Translations under genes and position numbers: made by a program
Shown: in pieces, positions 1 through 8,700 of the stretch
How positions within the stretch are numbered: position 1 is the first letter of the stretch
Layout of the letters: each line of letters begins with the position of its first letter
NCBI GenBank assembly: GCA_944387445.1
Contig: CALXEX010000018.1
Location: 1 to 34,914, forward strand
DNA: 34,914 bases
Direction: 5' to 3'
Origin: an uncultured Clostridia bacterium
GTDB taxonomy: Bacteria > Bacillota > Clostridia > TANB77 > CAG-508
Notes under the pieces: model-generated
Seen by the model: the letters and a program-made list of their open reading frames with translations, nothing else
Databases searched by the model: none
Told to the model about the DNA's origin: nothing

Positions 1-1
1 T

Positions 2-1123
2 TCAACAGTAATGATAACAGAAGATGGAACAGCAAATGGAAAATTTATAGGATTAGTTACAGATAAAGATTATAGACTTTCAAGAGATGATATGGATGCA
101 CCAATAGATAATTTCATGACTCCAAAAGAAAAAGCAGTTTGGGCACATGAAGGAATTAATTTAGCAGAAGCAAATGATGTAATTTGGGAAAATAAAATTG
201 CATGTTTACCTATTTTAGACGATAATGAAAATCTAAAATATCTAGTATTTAGAAAAGATTATGAAGAAAGAAAAAATAATCCAAATTCTTTGTTAGATGA
301 AAATAAGAGGTACATAGTAGGAGCTGGAGTTAATACAAGAGATCACGAAGAAAGAATACCTGCTTTAGTTGATGCAGGTGTAGACATACTATGTATGGAT
401 TCTTCTGATGGATATTCAGTATGGCAAAAAAGAACAATTGACTTTGTAAGAGAAAAATATGGAGATAGTGTAAAAATAGGTGCAGGAAATGTAGTTGATA
501 AAGAAGGATTTAGATATTTAGCAGAAGCAGGAGCAGATTTTATAAAAATTGGAGTAGGTGGAGGATCTATTTGTATAACTCGTGAAACAAAAGGAATAGG
601 ACGTGGAAATGCATCAGCTCTAATAGATGTTGTTGCAGCTCGTAATGAATATTTTGAGGAAACTGGAGTATATATACCACTATGCTTAGATGGTGGAATT
701 GTACATGACCATCATATTACAATAGCTTTAGCACTAGGAGCAGATTTTGTAATGCTTGGAAGATATTTTGCAAGATTTGATGAAAGCCCAACAAGAGTTG
801 TAAAAAAAGGAAATGGATATGTAAAAGAATATTGGGGAGAAGGTTCAAATAGAGCAAGAAACTGGCAAAGATATGATATGGGAGGAGATGCAAAACTTTC
901 ATTTGAAGAAGGTGTTGATTCTTATATTCCATATGCAGGAAAATTAAAAGATAACTTAGAAATTACATGTGCAAAAATCAAATCAACCATGTGTAACTGT
1001 GGAAGTGTTACGATTCCTGAGTTACATGAAAAAGCGAGATTAACATTAGTATCTGATGTTAGTATTTCAGAAGGTAGTGCACATGATGTTATTCTAAAAG
1101 AAATTGATAATCAATATAAATAA
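2..1123 (+). CDS. guaB: IMP dehydrogenase, 3' part (5' end outside window)
   Basis: This enzyme oxidises IMP to XMP with NAD+, the committed step of GMP synthesis, in the cytoplasm. The reading frame is open from the first bases, so the gene begins before the window; the first visible Met (base 11) is internal. The N-terminal 80 or so visible residues are the end of a CBS region ([22 protein letters not shown]). After it comes the TIM barrel with [12 protein letters not shown], the substrate loop [10 protein letters not shown] with the catalytic Cys at bases 572-574, and the LDGGI phosphate-binding motif near 690. The C-terminal flap region [12 protein letters not shown] is typical of full-length bacterial IMPDH. 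The gene ends at a clear terminator and looks intact. Identification is by motif and overall pattern; family assignment is very secure. Confidence 0.96.
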   Translation, partial: STVMITEDGTANGKFIGLVTDKDYRLSRDDMDAPIDNFMTPKEKAVWAHEGINLAEANDVIWENKIACLPILDDNENLKYLVFRKDYEERKNNPNSLLDENKRYIVGAGVNTRDHEERIPALVDAGVDILCMDSSDGYSVWQKRTIDFVREKYGDSVKIGAGNVVDKEGFRYLAEAGADFIKIGVGGGSICITRETKGIGRGNASALIDVVAARNEYFEETGVYIPLCLDGGIVHDHHITIALALGADFVMLGRYFARFDESPTRVVKKGNGYVKEYWGEGSNRARNWQRYDMGGDAKLSFEEGVDSYIPYAGKLKDNLEITCAKIKSTMCNCGSVTIPELHEKARLTLVSDVSISEGSAHDVILKEIDNQYK

Positions 1124-1132
1124 GTTTATTAT

Positions 1133-1165
1133 AAAAGACATATTCAAGGGATGAATGTGTCTTTT
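1133..1165 (+). terminator. rho-independent terminator after guaB
   Basis: Inverted repeat AAAAGACATATTC / GAATGTGTCTTTT (13 bp with one mismatch) around a 7-base loop, with the right arm ending in T residues. It begins 9 bases after the guaB stop. It is followed by a short palindrome, TTGTCTTAGACAA, which recurs in related form behind the acetyltransferase terminator near 30180. Confidence 0.8.
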
Positions 1166-1337
1166 ATTGTCTTAGACAACAAGGCTCTGAGGCACTAGGG
1201 GTGCAATTTTTGATTACTATGTCAGGTTATGTTCTTATTTTTTGTATAAAATTTAAATCTTATATTGAATCTATAAAATTTTTAGTATACAATAAACATA
1301 AGTTTTTATATAAATTGAAAAATCATTATAAAACATA

Positions 1338-1366
1338 TTGACAAAATGAGATTACAAATGTAAACT
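1338..1366 (+). promoter_or_regulatory. sigma-A type promoter for the ricin/carboxypeptidase unit
   Basis: TTGACA at 1338-1343, a 17-base spacer and TAAACT at 1361-1366, 33 bases before the ATG of the next gene. The start codon has an AGAAGGGAG ribosome binding site. The rest of the 275-base gap between guaB and this gene is A+T-rich; I see only the guaB terminator and its trailing palindrome in it. Confidence 0.65.
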
Positions 1367-1398
1367 AAAAGAAGAAAATAAAAGAAGGGAGATTTTTT

Positions 1399-4300
1399 AT
1401 GAAGAAAAAAATAATCACAAAAATAGTGATAACACTATTATTAAGTTTTTTATTTCTACTTTATGGATCAAACACAAGAATTTATGCAAATAATCAAGCA
1501 AACATAGAAGAGGGATTTTATCATATTTATTCTTGTGTGGGAGAAAATAAAGTAGTTGACATTGATAACGCTTCAGAGTCCAATGGTGCAAATGTACAAA
1601 TATATACATATAACAATACATGGGCTCAAAAATTTAAAATCTTAAAAGATAAAAATGGATATTATGAAATTATCAATAGAAAATCAGGAAAAGTATTAGA
1701 TGTTAAAGATGGAAAAATATATAATGGAGCAAATGTATGGCAATATGAAAGAAATAATTCAGATGCTCAAAAATGGATGATTGAAAAAAATAGTGATGGA
1801 ACTTATACTATTACTTCAAAATTAAATAATAAATATTGTTTAGATATTAATCAAGGAGAAAATAAAAATGGAGCAAATGTTCAGGTATATCAAAAAAATG
1901 GAACAACTGCTCAAAAATTTAAATTATCAAAAAATCAACCAAAAACAAGTAAAAAAGTGATTGAAGACGGTACATATAAGATTGTATCTGTTTCAAACAA
2001 CACAAAAGTAATTGATGTTGCAGATGGTTCAACAGGAACAGGGGCAAATATTCAATTATATACAGACAACAGTACAGATGCTCAAAAATTTAAAATTACG
2101 TATGGAACAGATGGATATTATACCATTATCAATAAAAAATCAGGAAAATCAATGTCTGCAAAAGAAAATAATGTAAAACCTGGTGGAAATATTTTTCAAG
2201 GAAATCAAGTAAATACAGATGCACAAAAATGGATGATTGAAAAAAATTCTGATAATACATATACCATATTTTCTAAGCAAAGTGAATTATGTATAGATAT
2301 AGCAAATGGAACAACTTCAAACGGTACAAATATTTGGGAATATACACCAAATGGCAGTAAAGCACAAAAATTTTACCTTATACCAGTCGAGACATTGAAA
2401 AGTGAACAAGTATTAAAGAATGGTGAATATACAATAAAAACATCTTTAAATGTTTCAAAGGCTATTGATATACAAAATGAATCAAAAAATTCATCAGCTA
2501 GTATACAATTAAATGATGAAAATAATGCTATATCACAAAGATTTGAACTTCAATTTGGAAACGATGGTTATTATAGAATTATTAATAAAAATTCAAAAAA
2601 AGTATTTGATGTGCAAGATGGCAATAAAGAAGCAGGTGCATATGTATGGCAATATCAACAAAATAATAGTAATGCACAAAAATGGATATTAAAAGATTTA
2701 GGAAATGGATATTATCATATTATTTCAAAATTAAACGGATTATATTTGACAGTAGAAAATTCTAAAACAAGTAATGGAACAAGATTGATGATGACAAATC
2801 CAAATAATCAATCAAATCAAAAATTTAAAATTTCAGAATATATATATGCAACACCAGAAAAAGATTCAATTGAAGATGGTATTTATCAAATTGTTTTGAA
2901 AAATAATTTGGTAGTTGATGTGGAAAATGCTACATATAATAATTATGGAAATATTCACATTTGGGCAAATAAAAAAGAACAACAACAAAAGTTTATGATA
3001 AAACAAATAAATAATACAGGATATTACGAGATTATTAATGTAAATTCAGGTAAAGCTTTAGATGTATATAATGGTAACCAGAAAATATCAACCAATGTAG
3101 ACCAATATGAAAGAAATAATACAGATGCTCAAAAATGGATTATCAAAAATTGTGGAAATGGATATTATACCATTATTTCTAAATGTAATAATTTGGCTTT
3201 AGATGTCCAAGGAGGATTAACAAACAAAAATGGTACCAATATTCAAATGTACTTAAATAATGGAACAGATGCACAGAAATTCAAACTTCAAAAAATTGAA
3301 ACCATAAAGGAAGATACCTATGAAATAGAAACAAAATTAAATTCTAATAAGGTATTAGATGTAGCATGGGGATCAACAGGTGATGGAGCAAATATCCAAT
3401 TATATGATGCAAATAATGTAAATCAACAAAAATTTGTGTTAGATTATGATAATGGTGTATATATTATAAAAGCTAAACATTCAGGTAAAGCCTTAACAGT
3501 TGATACCAAGAACAATAATGTATATCAAAGTACATATCAAGGATCAGATAATCAAAAATGGAAGATTGAACCAGCCGGAAATGGATATTATTACATTATT
3601 TCTAAATATAATGGATTATACATAGATATTGATAATGCTAGTACAAAAAATGGAACCAATATCAAAGTATATCAAAAAAATGATAGTGCAAATGCTCAAA
3701 AATTCAAATTCTTTAAAGGATTTAGAACATTTTTTGAAGAAGGAACCTATGGTTCAAGTGGATTTAAAGTAGCAGGCGATTGGAGAGGTTCAGATTTAAA
3801 ATATTATAAATTTGGAAAAGGAAATAATGTACTGTTTGCAACATTTTCAATTCATGGATTTGAAGATTCTTATTATAAAGATGGAAGTGAATTAACCTAT
3901 ATAGCAGAACAATTTAAAAATCACTTACAAAATACAACAGATGCCAATATCATTAATAATTGGACAATTTATATTTTACCAGACTTAAATCCAGATGGAC
4001 AAAATCATGGATGGACAAACAATGGACCAGGAAGAACAACCTTTTATAGTTCTGCACCAGGAAATCAAGGAATTGATATGAATAGAAACTGGCAAACAGG
4101 AAGTAGTTATACAAGATATTATGATGCAAGAAATTATAATGGTACATCTGCATATCAGGCGTATGAAGTAAGAGCTTTAAGAGATTTTCTATTAAGTCAT
4201 AAATCATCAACAGGACAAACCATATTGGTGGATTTACATGGATGGTTAAACGAAACAATTGGTGACAATGGATTAGGTAGTTATTATAGAAATTCTTATG

Positions 4301-4500
4301 GAATGAGCAAACATATATCTTCATATGGAACTGGATATTTAGTAAACTGGGCAAGACAATCATTAGGAAATGGGAATAGAACAGCAAGATCTGTATTAGT
4401 GGAATTACCACAAGTATATAGCCATCAAGATGTTTTAAACAGAGATTATGCAGGAAAATATATAAATGCAACACTAAAAATGTTAAGGGAGATTGGATAA
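1399..4500 (+). CDS. secreted protein with five ricin B-type beta-trefoils and a C-terminal M14 zinc carboxypeptidase domain
   Basis: Probable extracellular peptidase targeted by carbohydrate-binding modules. Residues 1-30 form a signal peptide (Lys-rich start, hydrophobic core LLLSFLFLL, TRIYA end). Five RICIN/CBM13-like trefoils follow at roughly 38-175, 188-330, 340-483, 490-632 and 634-773. Each contains repeated YxIINxxSGKxLDV, NxDAQKW and NGTNI..AQKFKL strings. The last 260 residues are an M14 metallocarboxypeptidase: HGFED gives zinc ligands H819 and E822, DMNRNW gives R896, VDLHGW gives H947 and SVLVELP gives the catalytic E1002. PDLNPDG is also typical of the family. All key residues are present, so activity is likely. 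M14 members that act on peptidoglycan peptides or on proteins are both possible; the sequence does not decide. No sortase motif is visible. The next gene overlaps its stop by one base, so the two are co-translated. Confidence 0.9.
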   Translation: MKKKIITKIVITLLLSFLFLLYGSNTRIYANNQANIEEGFYHIYSCVGENKVVDIDNASESNGANVQIYTYNNTWAQKFKILKDKNGYYEIINRKSGKVLDVKDGKIYNGANVWQYERNNSDAQKWMIEKNSDGTYTITSKLNNKYCLDINQGENKNGANVQVYQKNGTTAQKFKLSKNQPKTSKKVIEDGTYKIVSVSNNTKVIDVADGSTGTGANIQLYTDNSTDAQKFKITYGTDGYYTIINKKSGKSMSAKENNVKPGGNIFQGNQVNTDAQKWMIEKNSDNTYTIFSKQSELCIDIANGTTSNGTNIWEYTPNGSKAQKFYLIPVETLKSEQVLKNGEYTIKTSLNVSKAIDIQNESKNSSASIQLNDENNAISQRFELQFGNDGYYRIINKNSKKVFDVQDGNKEAGAYVWQYQQNNSNAQKWILKDLGNGYYHIISKLNGLYLTVENSKTSNGTRLMMTNPNNQSNQKFKISEYIYATPEKDSIEDGIYQIVLKNNLVVDVENATYNNYGNIHIWANKKEQQQKFMIKQINNTGYYEIINVNSGKALDVYNGNQKISTNVDQYERNNTDAQKWIIKNCGNGYYTIISKCNNLALDVQGGLTNKNGTNIQMYLNNGTDAQKFKLQKIETIKEDTYEIETKLNSNKVLDVAWGSTGDGANIQLYDANNVNQQKFVLDYDNGVYIIKAKHSGKALTVDTKNNNVYQSTYQGSDNQKWKIEPAGNGYYYIISKYNGLYIDIDNASTKNGTNIKVYQKNDSANAQKFKFFKGFRTFFEEGTYGSSGFKVAGDWRGSDLKYYKFGKGNNVLFATFSIHGFEDSYYKDGSELTYIAEQFKNHLQNTTDANIINNWTIYILPDLNPDGQNHGWTNNGPGRTTFYSSAPGNQGIDMNRNWQTGSSYTRYYDARNYNGTSAYQAYEVRALRDFLLSHKSSTGQTILVDLHGWLNETIGDNGLGSYYRNSYGMSKHISSYGTGYLVNWARQSLGNGNRTARSVLVELPQVYSHQDVLNRDYAGKYINATLKMLREIG

Positions 4501-5183
4501 TGAAAAATAAAACAATCATGATAGCATTCATTATTTTGTTAATTATTATTTTAGTTGTTACTGTTATTGTATCTAAGCAAGAAAAAGAAGAAGAACAGCA
4601 AGTACAAAAAGAGCAAATTGAAGAGATTAAAAATGAAACAGGAGCAACAGCAGATACAAATATCTATGAAGTGGGAACAGAATATGATGGTAGAGAAGTA
4701 TTACAAGTAAAGCCAGAAGTACAAGCACAAGCAGTATGGGCAGGGATAGAAAAAAATGCTTCTCCAACTGATGAAGAAACAAATACATTATGGAGTTCTA
4801 AACCAACAGAACCAGGCATATGGGTATCTCCAGATTCAAGGGATGCATTTTTAACAATATTGCAAGATAATGAAATTACGAATTTTAACATAAATGATGA
4901 AGGGTATTTATATAGAGAAGAAGCAAATCAAAATGATATGGCAAAAAGAATTGATGAAATGATAAATTCTGATAAAATATATATTATAGATATATCAGGA
5001 ATTTGTTATATCAGAGATGAAATGACAGGAGAATTGGTGGCGTATCCATTTGAAGAAATGGATCCATACCAAGTTTGTGAACCATATTATTATGAGAATA
5101 ATATCATTCTAGAAATCACAACAAATACTGCAGGAAAATTAACTAACCAGGAGATTTTATCAGCTATTGTTCAATACGAGTAA
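4500..5183 (+). CDS. membrane-anchored extracytoplasmic protein of unknown function
   Basis: 227 residues with an N-terminal membrane segment (about residues 6-24, MIAFIILLIIILVVTVIV). A highly charged Glu/Lys/Gln linker follows (about 25-45), and the rest is soluble and most likely outside the cell. I recognise no family. The start is fixed by a TAATG overlap with the stop of the ricin/M14 gene and by an AGGGAG site just before it. This tight coupling suggests the two products work together, for example as a membrane partner, inhibitor or chaperone of the secreted carboxypeptidase; that is inference from context only. The protein has two Cys residues (near 170 and 190), acidic patches, and no lipobox. 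No terminator follows directly; the first one is at 5348. Confidence 0.75.
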   Translation: MKNKTIMIAFIILLIIILVVTVIVSKQEKEEEQQVQKEQIEEIKNETGATADTNIYEVGTEYDGREVLQVKPEVQAQAVWAGIEKNASPTDEETNTLWSSKPTEPGIWVSPDSRDAFLTILQDNEITNFNINDEGYLYREEANQNDMAKRIDEMINSDKIYIIDISGICYIRDEMTGELVAYPFEEMDPYQVCEPYYYENNIILEITTNTAGKLTNQEILSAIVQYE

Positions 5184-5556
5184 ATAAAAAAATGTAAAAT
5201 TTAAGAAAAAATTATAAAATATGCTTGTAATTTATTTGCATATATTGTAAAATGATGTCAGAAAAGGCAATATATGGTAACAACGATTATGAATAAAAGT
5301 TGGGGTATAGTATGCAAATAAAAAATATGAAAAATAAAATTGAAAATAAGGGACATGAGCCACATTAGGTTTGTGTCCTTTTTTAATTGTTTCTTATTGT
5401 GCCAAAAACAACATTGCATAGATAAATGCTTGTTCTCATCTAATAAAAATCTTATACAGAAAAATTACATTTCTTAAATACCAATAATAAATATTGGAGG
5501 TGATAAATTGAGTGTTTAAAAAATATAAAAGAAAGAGGTGATAAAATTAAAAATGA
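5184..5556 (+). other. intergenic stretch with promoter-like sites, terminator and a decayed RHS gene start
   Basis: This gap holds several things. A promoter-like pair TTGTAA (5225-5230), 17 bases, TAAAAT (5248-5253) is followed by an 18-codon ORF from ATG 5312 to TAG 5368 whose end runs into the hairpin at 5348-5381. Further on, GGAGGTGATAAA at 5495-5506 precedes a TTG codon, and AGAGGTGATAAA at 5534-5545 lies 7 bases before ATG 5553. Both starts run into stop codons after two or three codons. These look like the remains of the translation start of the RHS gene that follows. I see no RNA gene here. Confidence 0.45.
5348..5381 (+). terminator. rho-independent terminator
   Basis: AAGGGACA (5348-5355) pairs with TGTCCTTT (5374-5381), with one G-U pair, and is followed by more T. 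It lies 165 bases after the stop of the membrane-anchored protein. It could end the ricin/M14 unit or act as an attenuator for the 18-codon ORF that overlaps its left arm. Confidence 0.6.
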
Positions 5557-5766
5557 AATAGTAAAAATAATTTAAAAAGTGTAAAAGAATATGGAGCAAA
5601 CAATGAAGAAGGAAATTCATTAGAGATACTTTATGAAAATAATACAACAAAATTTACAGATAACCAAGGATATAGTAATGTATACACTTTTAACAATGCT
5701 GGAAGAACAATTAGTATAGCTGATTTTGGAAAAGAAGGAAACAATGTCAATAATGCATATGGAAAG
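5557..5766 (+). pseudogene. 5' in-frame remnant of the RHS gene without a start codon
   Basis: The reading frame of the RHS protein continues without a stop upstream of its first ATG (5767) back to 5557, reading YGANNEEGNSLEILYENN and then FTDNQGYSNVYTFNNAGRT. This looks like genuine RHS/YD coding sequence (VYTFNNAGRTISIAD). There is no ATG, GTG or TTG with a usable ribosome binding site in this stretch. Upstream, all frames are closed by stops (TGA 5539, TAA 5542, TGA 5554). The natural N-terminus, including any signal peptide, is therefore missing. Either a deletion removed it, or several mutations destroyed it. Confidence 0.7.
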
Positions 5767-8700
5767 ATGTACAAATATGGGACAAATGATGAAAGTAAAA
5801 ATAAATTAACGTTAGAATCTAATTTAATATGTGTCAAAGAAATGCCAAATAATCTTGTGAAAAATCCATATTTTGACAATGGGTTGGATAATTGGCAAAA
5901 ATTAGAAAATGCTGATTCAAATGAATGTGTCCTTAATATAGACAGTAATAACATATATAAAACCTGGGGAACAGCATATACAATTAAGAAGCTATATCAA
6001 AAAATAAATATATCTGGAAAAAAAGGAGATATATATAATTTATCTTATTGGGTTAAATCTTTTGGATTACAAGAAGAAGGGACTTCTGGAAAAAGCGTAA
6101 GAGTGACAATAGGGATTATTAGAAATGATGATTCTTTTCAATGGATAGATTCTTTTGTGAATACGGATACATCCCAATGGCAATATATGTCAGAAGAATT
6201 TATTGCAGACAGTGACTACAAAGCAATAACTATTTATTTAGTAAATAATTATAATGCAAATGATACATTTTGGGATAATATAGGTTTATTCAAAGATGAA
6301 AAAGGGAATAGTTATCAGTATGATAAAAATGGAAATATTGTATCTAGTAAAGATAACGCTCAACAAGAAAGTGCTTTTAAATATAGTTCAGAAGGTCAGG
6401 TGGCTAAATCTTTAAATCCTAAAGGTGGTAGTTTTGTATATGAATATGATTATAATCATAAAAACAGATTATTAAAAGCTATGAACACTATTGGACAAGA
6501 ATATGAATTTGACTATGATAGTAAAGGCAATGTAGTATCTTCAAAAGTAGAAGAAGCAGACAAAGCGGTAATGCCAGAAAATAATAAAATATATAATATA
6601 AAATTTGCTAGCACTAATAGTACTATGGATGTTAGAAACTCAAGTACAGATAATGGAACCAAAATAGAACAATGGGAATTTGCTGAGGGATATAAGAACA
6701 AAGAATTTAAGTTTATAGAAAAAGAAGATGGCTATTTTAAGATATTAGCTAATCATTCTAATAAAGCAGTGGACTTAGATGTTGATACAGGAGTTATACA
6801 ACAATGGACTGAAAGAAACTCTGATAATCAATTATGGAAAGTAATTGATAATGAAGATGGAACAATAAGATTAATCAACAAAGAAAAGGGAAATGATTAT
6901 TGTATTTCTTTAGAAAATGATAATTCAAAAAATGGAACAAAAATTATAGTGTCTAAATGGGAAGGAAAATCAACTCAAAAATTGAAACTTTATGATATAG
7001 ATGCCAATAACACATTATTAGATGAACAAGTTATAGAGTCAGGAGAAGTGTATAGGCTAAAAGCTAAAAATAGCGGATTATATTTAGAGGTTTCAGGAGA
7101 TGCTAATACGAATTCTATGGAAATAACACAGCAAGAATATAAAAGTAATGAAAAGAAACAGCTGTGGAAAATTTCGAGAATTAAAGACAATACATATAGA
7201 ATTACAAATCTAGCTAGTAATGAAGGAAAATCAATTGACGTAAGGTTAGGAGAAAATAACAATAACAATGTTATTCAAATATATGAAAGTTCAGAAAATA
7301 ATTTGTCACAAGAATGGAAATTAGTAGACAATGGAAATAATACATTTTCAATTAGAAGCAAATTAAGTGGAACAGAAAGAACATTAACTATCCAAAATAA
7401 TACTACAGATATTGGTGCAAAGGGAGTCATATATGACATAACAGGAGAAGCAAATCAAAGTTTCTACTTGGAAAAAACAGATTTAGTAGATATAGATGCA
7501 GGTTCTACATATAAAATAAAAGCAAAACATAGTGGAAAATATATTGGGGTTAAGACTGATAGTAGTTTAGAACAACAAGATAGTAATAATGAAGATAGTC
7601 AAAGATGGATATTAAAAAAACTGAATAATGGATATTATAAAATTGCTTCAAAAGCAGATACAACAAAAGTAATGGATGTAGAAAATATGGATACAGCCGA
7701 AGGAACAGATGTAAACATACATAGCGAATGGGGGCAAAAAGGAGAAAATAAAGCTCAAGAATTTGAATTTGTTCCTGTAGGGGATGGAAGTTTTGCAATA
7801 AAACCAAGATTAACAAATGGGAAAAGATGTTTAGATGTAGCAGACGCTTCAACAAGTAGTGGTGTTAAAATATGGTCGTGGAGTATTAATAATAGTTCTG
7901 CACAGCAATTCTTTTTAGAAGAAGTAATGCCATCAGAAGAGAAAAAATATATAGAAACAACAGGTGAATATTCAACAGATGGTAGATATTTAACAAAACA
8001 AACAGATGAAGTTGGAAATGACATCAATTATGTATATGATGAAAATAAAGGGGTAGTAACCAAAGAAATTGATTCTAACAATGGAGAAACCATTTATAAT
8101 TATGATGTAAATACAGATTTAACAACACAAGTTTCAAAGCAAGTAGGAGAAAAAACATATACAAATCAATATACCTATGAAAATGATAATATAAAAACAA
8201 TTAAACATAATGGAATCACATATGAATTTGTATATGATGGATATGGAAATGTAAAAGATATAAAACTTGGAAATCAGAGTTTAAAAACTACAATATATGA
8301 TAGTAAAAATGGAAATTTATTGCAATCTACTTATGGAAATAATCAAAATGTAAAATATCAATATGATAGATTTAATAGAATTATAAAAAAAGAAAAAACA
8401 ACTGGAAATATAGAATTTAGTTATGATGCAAAATCAAACTTAAAAACTGTAAAAGATAATACAACAGGAATTATCACGAATTATAGCTATGATTTAGCAA
8501 ATAGAATGACAAAAGCAGAAAATAATAAGGGCTTGACAATTTCATATGAATATGATGATAATAGCAATATAAATAAAACAGAATATAAGCTAAATGATAA
8601 AACCAATATCATAAATCACAATTTTGATAGTGATAATAACATCAATAGCATCCTATTTAACAATAGTGTAGTAAAAATGAATTATGATAGATTAGCAAGA

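Noticed and set aside
1186-1216. Small hairpin GCAC-TAGGG-GTGC followed by T residues as a second terminator
   Set aside because: The stem is only 4 bp and a strong terminator already lies upstream at 1133-1165. Support is too thin for an entry.
1399-4500. Fully programmed variation such as phase-variable tracts in the ricin/M14 gene
   Set aside because: The A runs within the gene are not longer than elsewhere in this genome, and the frame is intact throughout.
3953-4531. Long open frame on the minus strand (192 codons) opposite the M14 domain
   Set aside because: It mirrors a well-supported + strand domain with full catalytic motifs. Its product is a Leu/Tyr/His-rich string without any family pattern, as expected from the complement of A+T-rich coding sequence.
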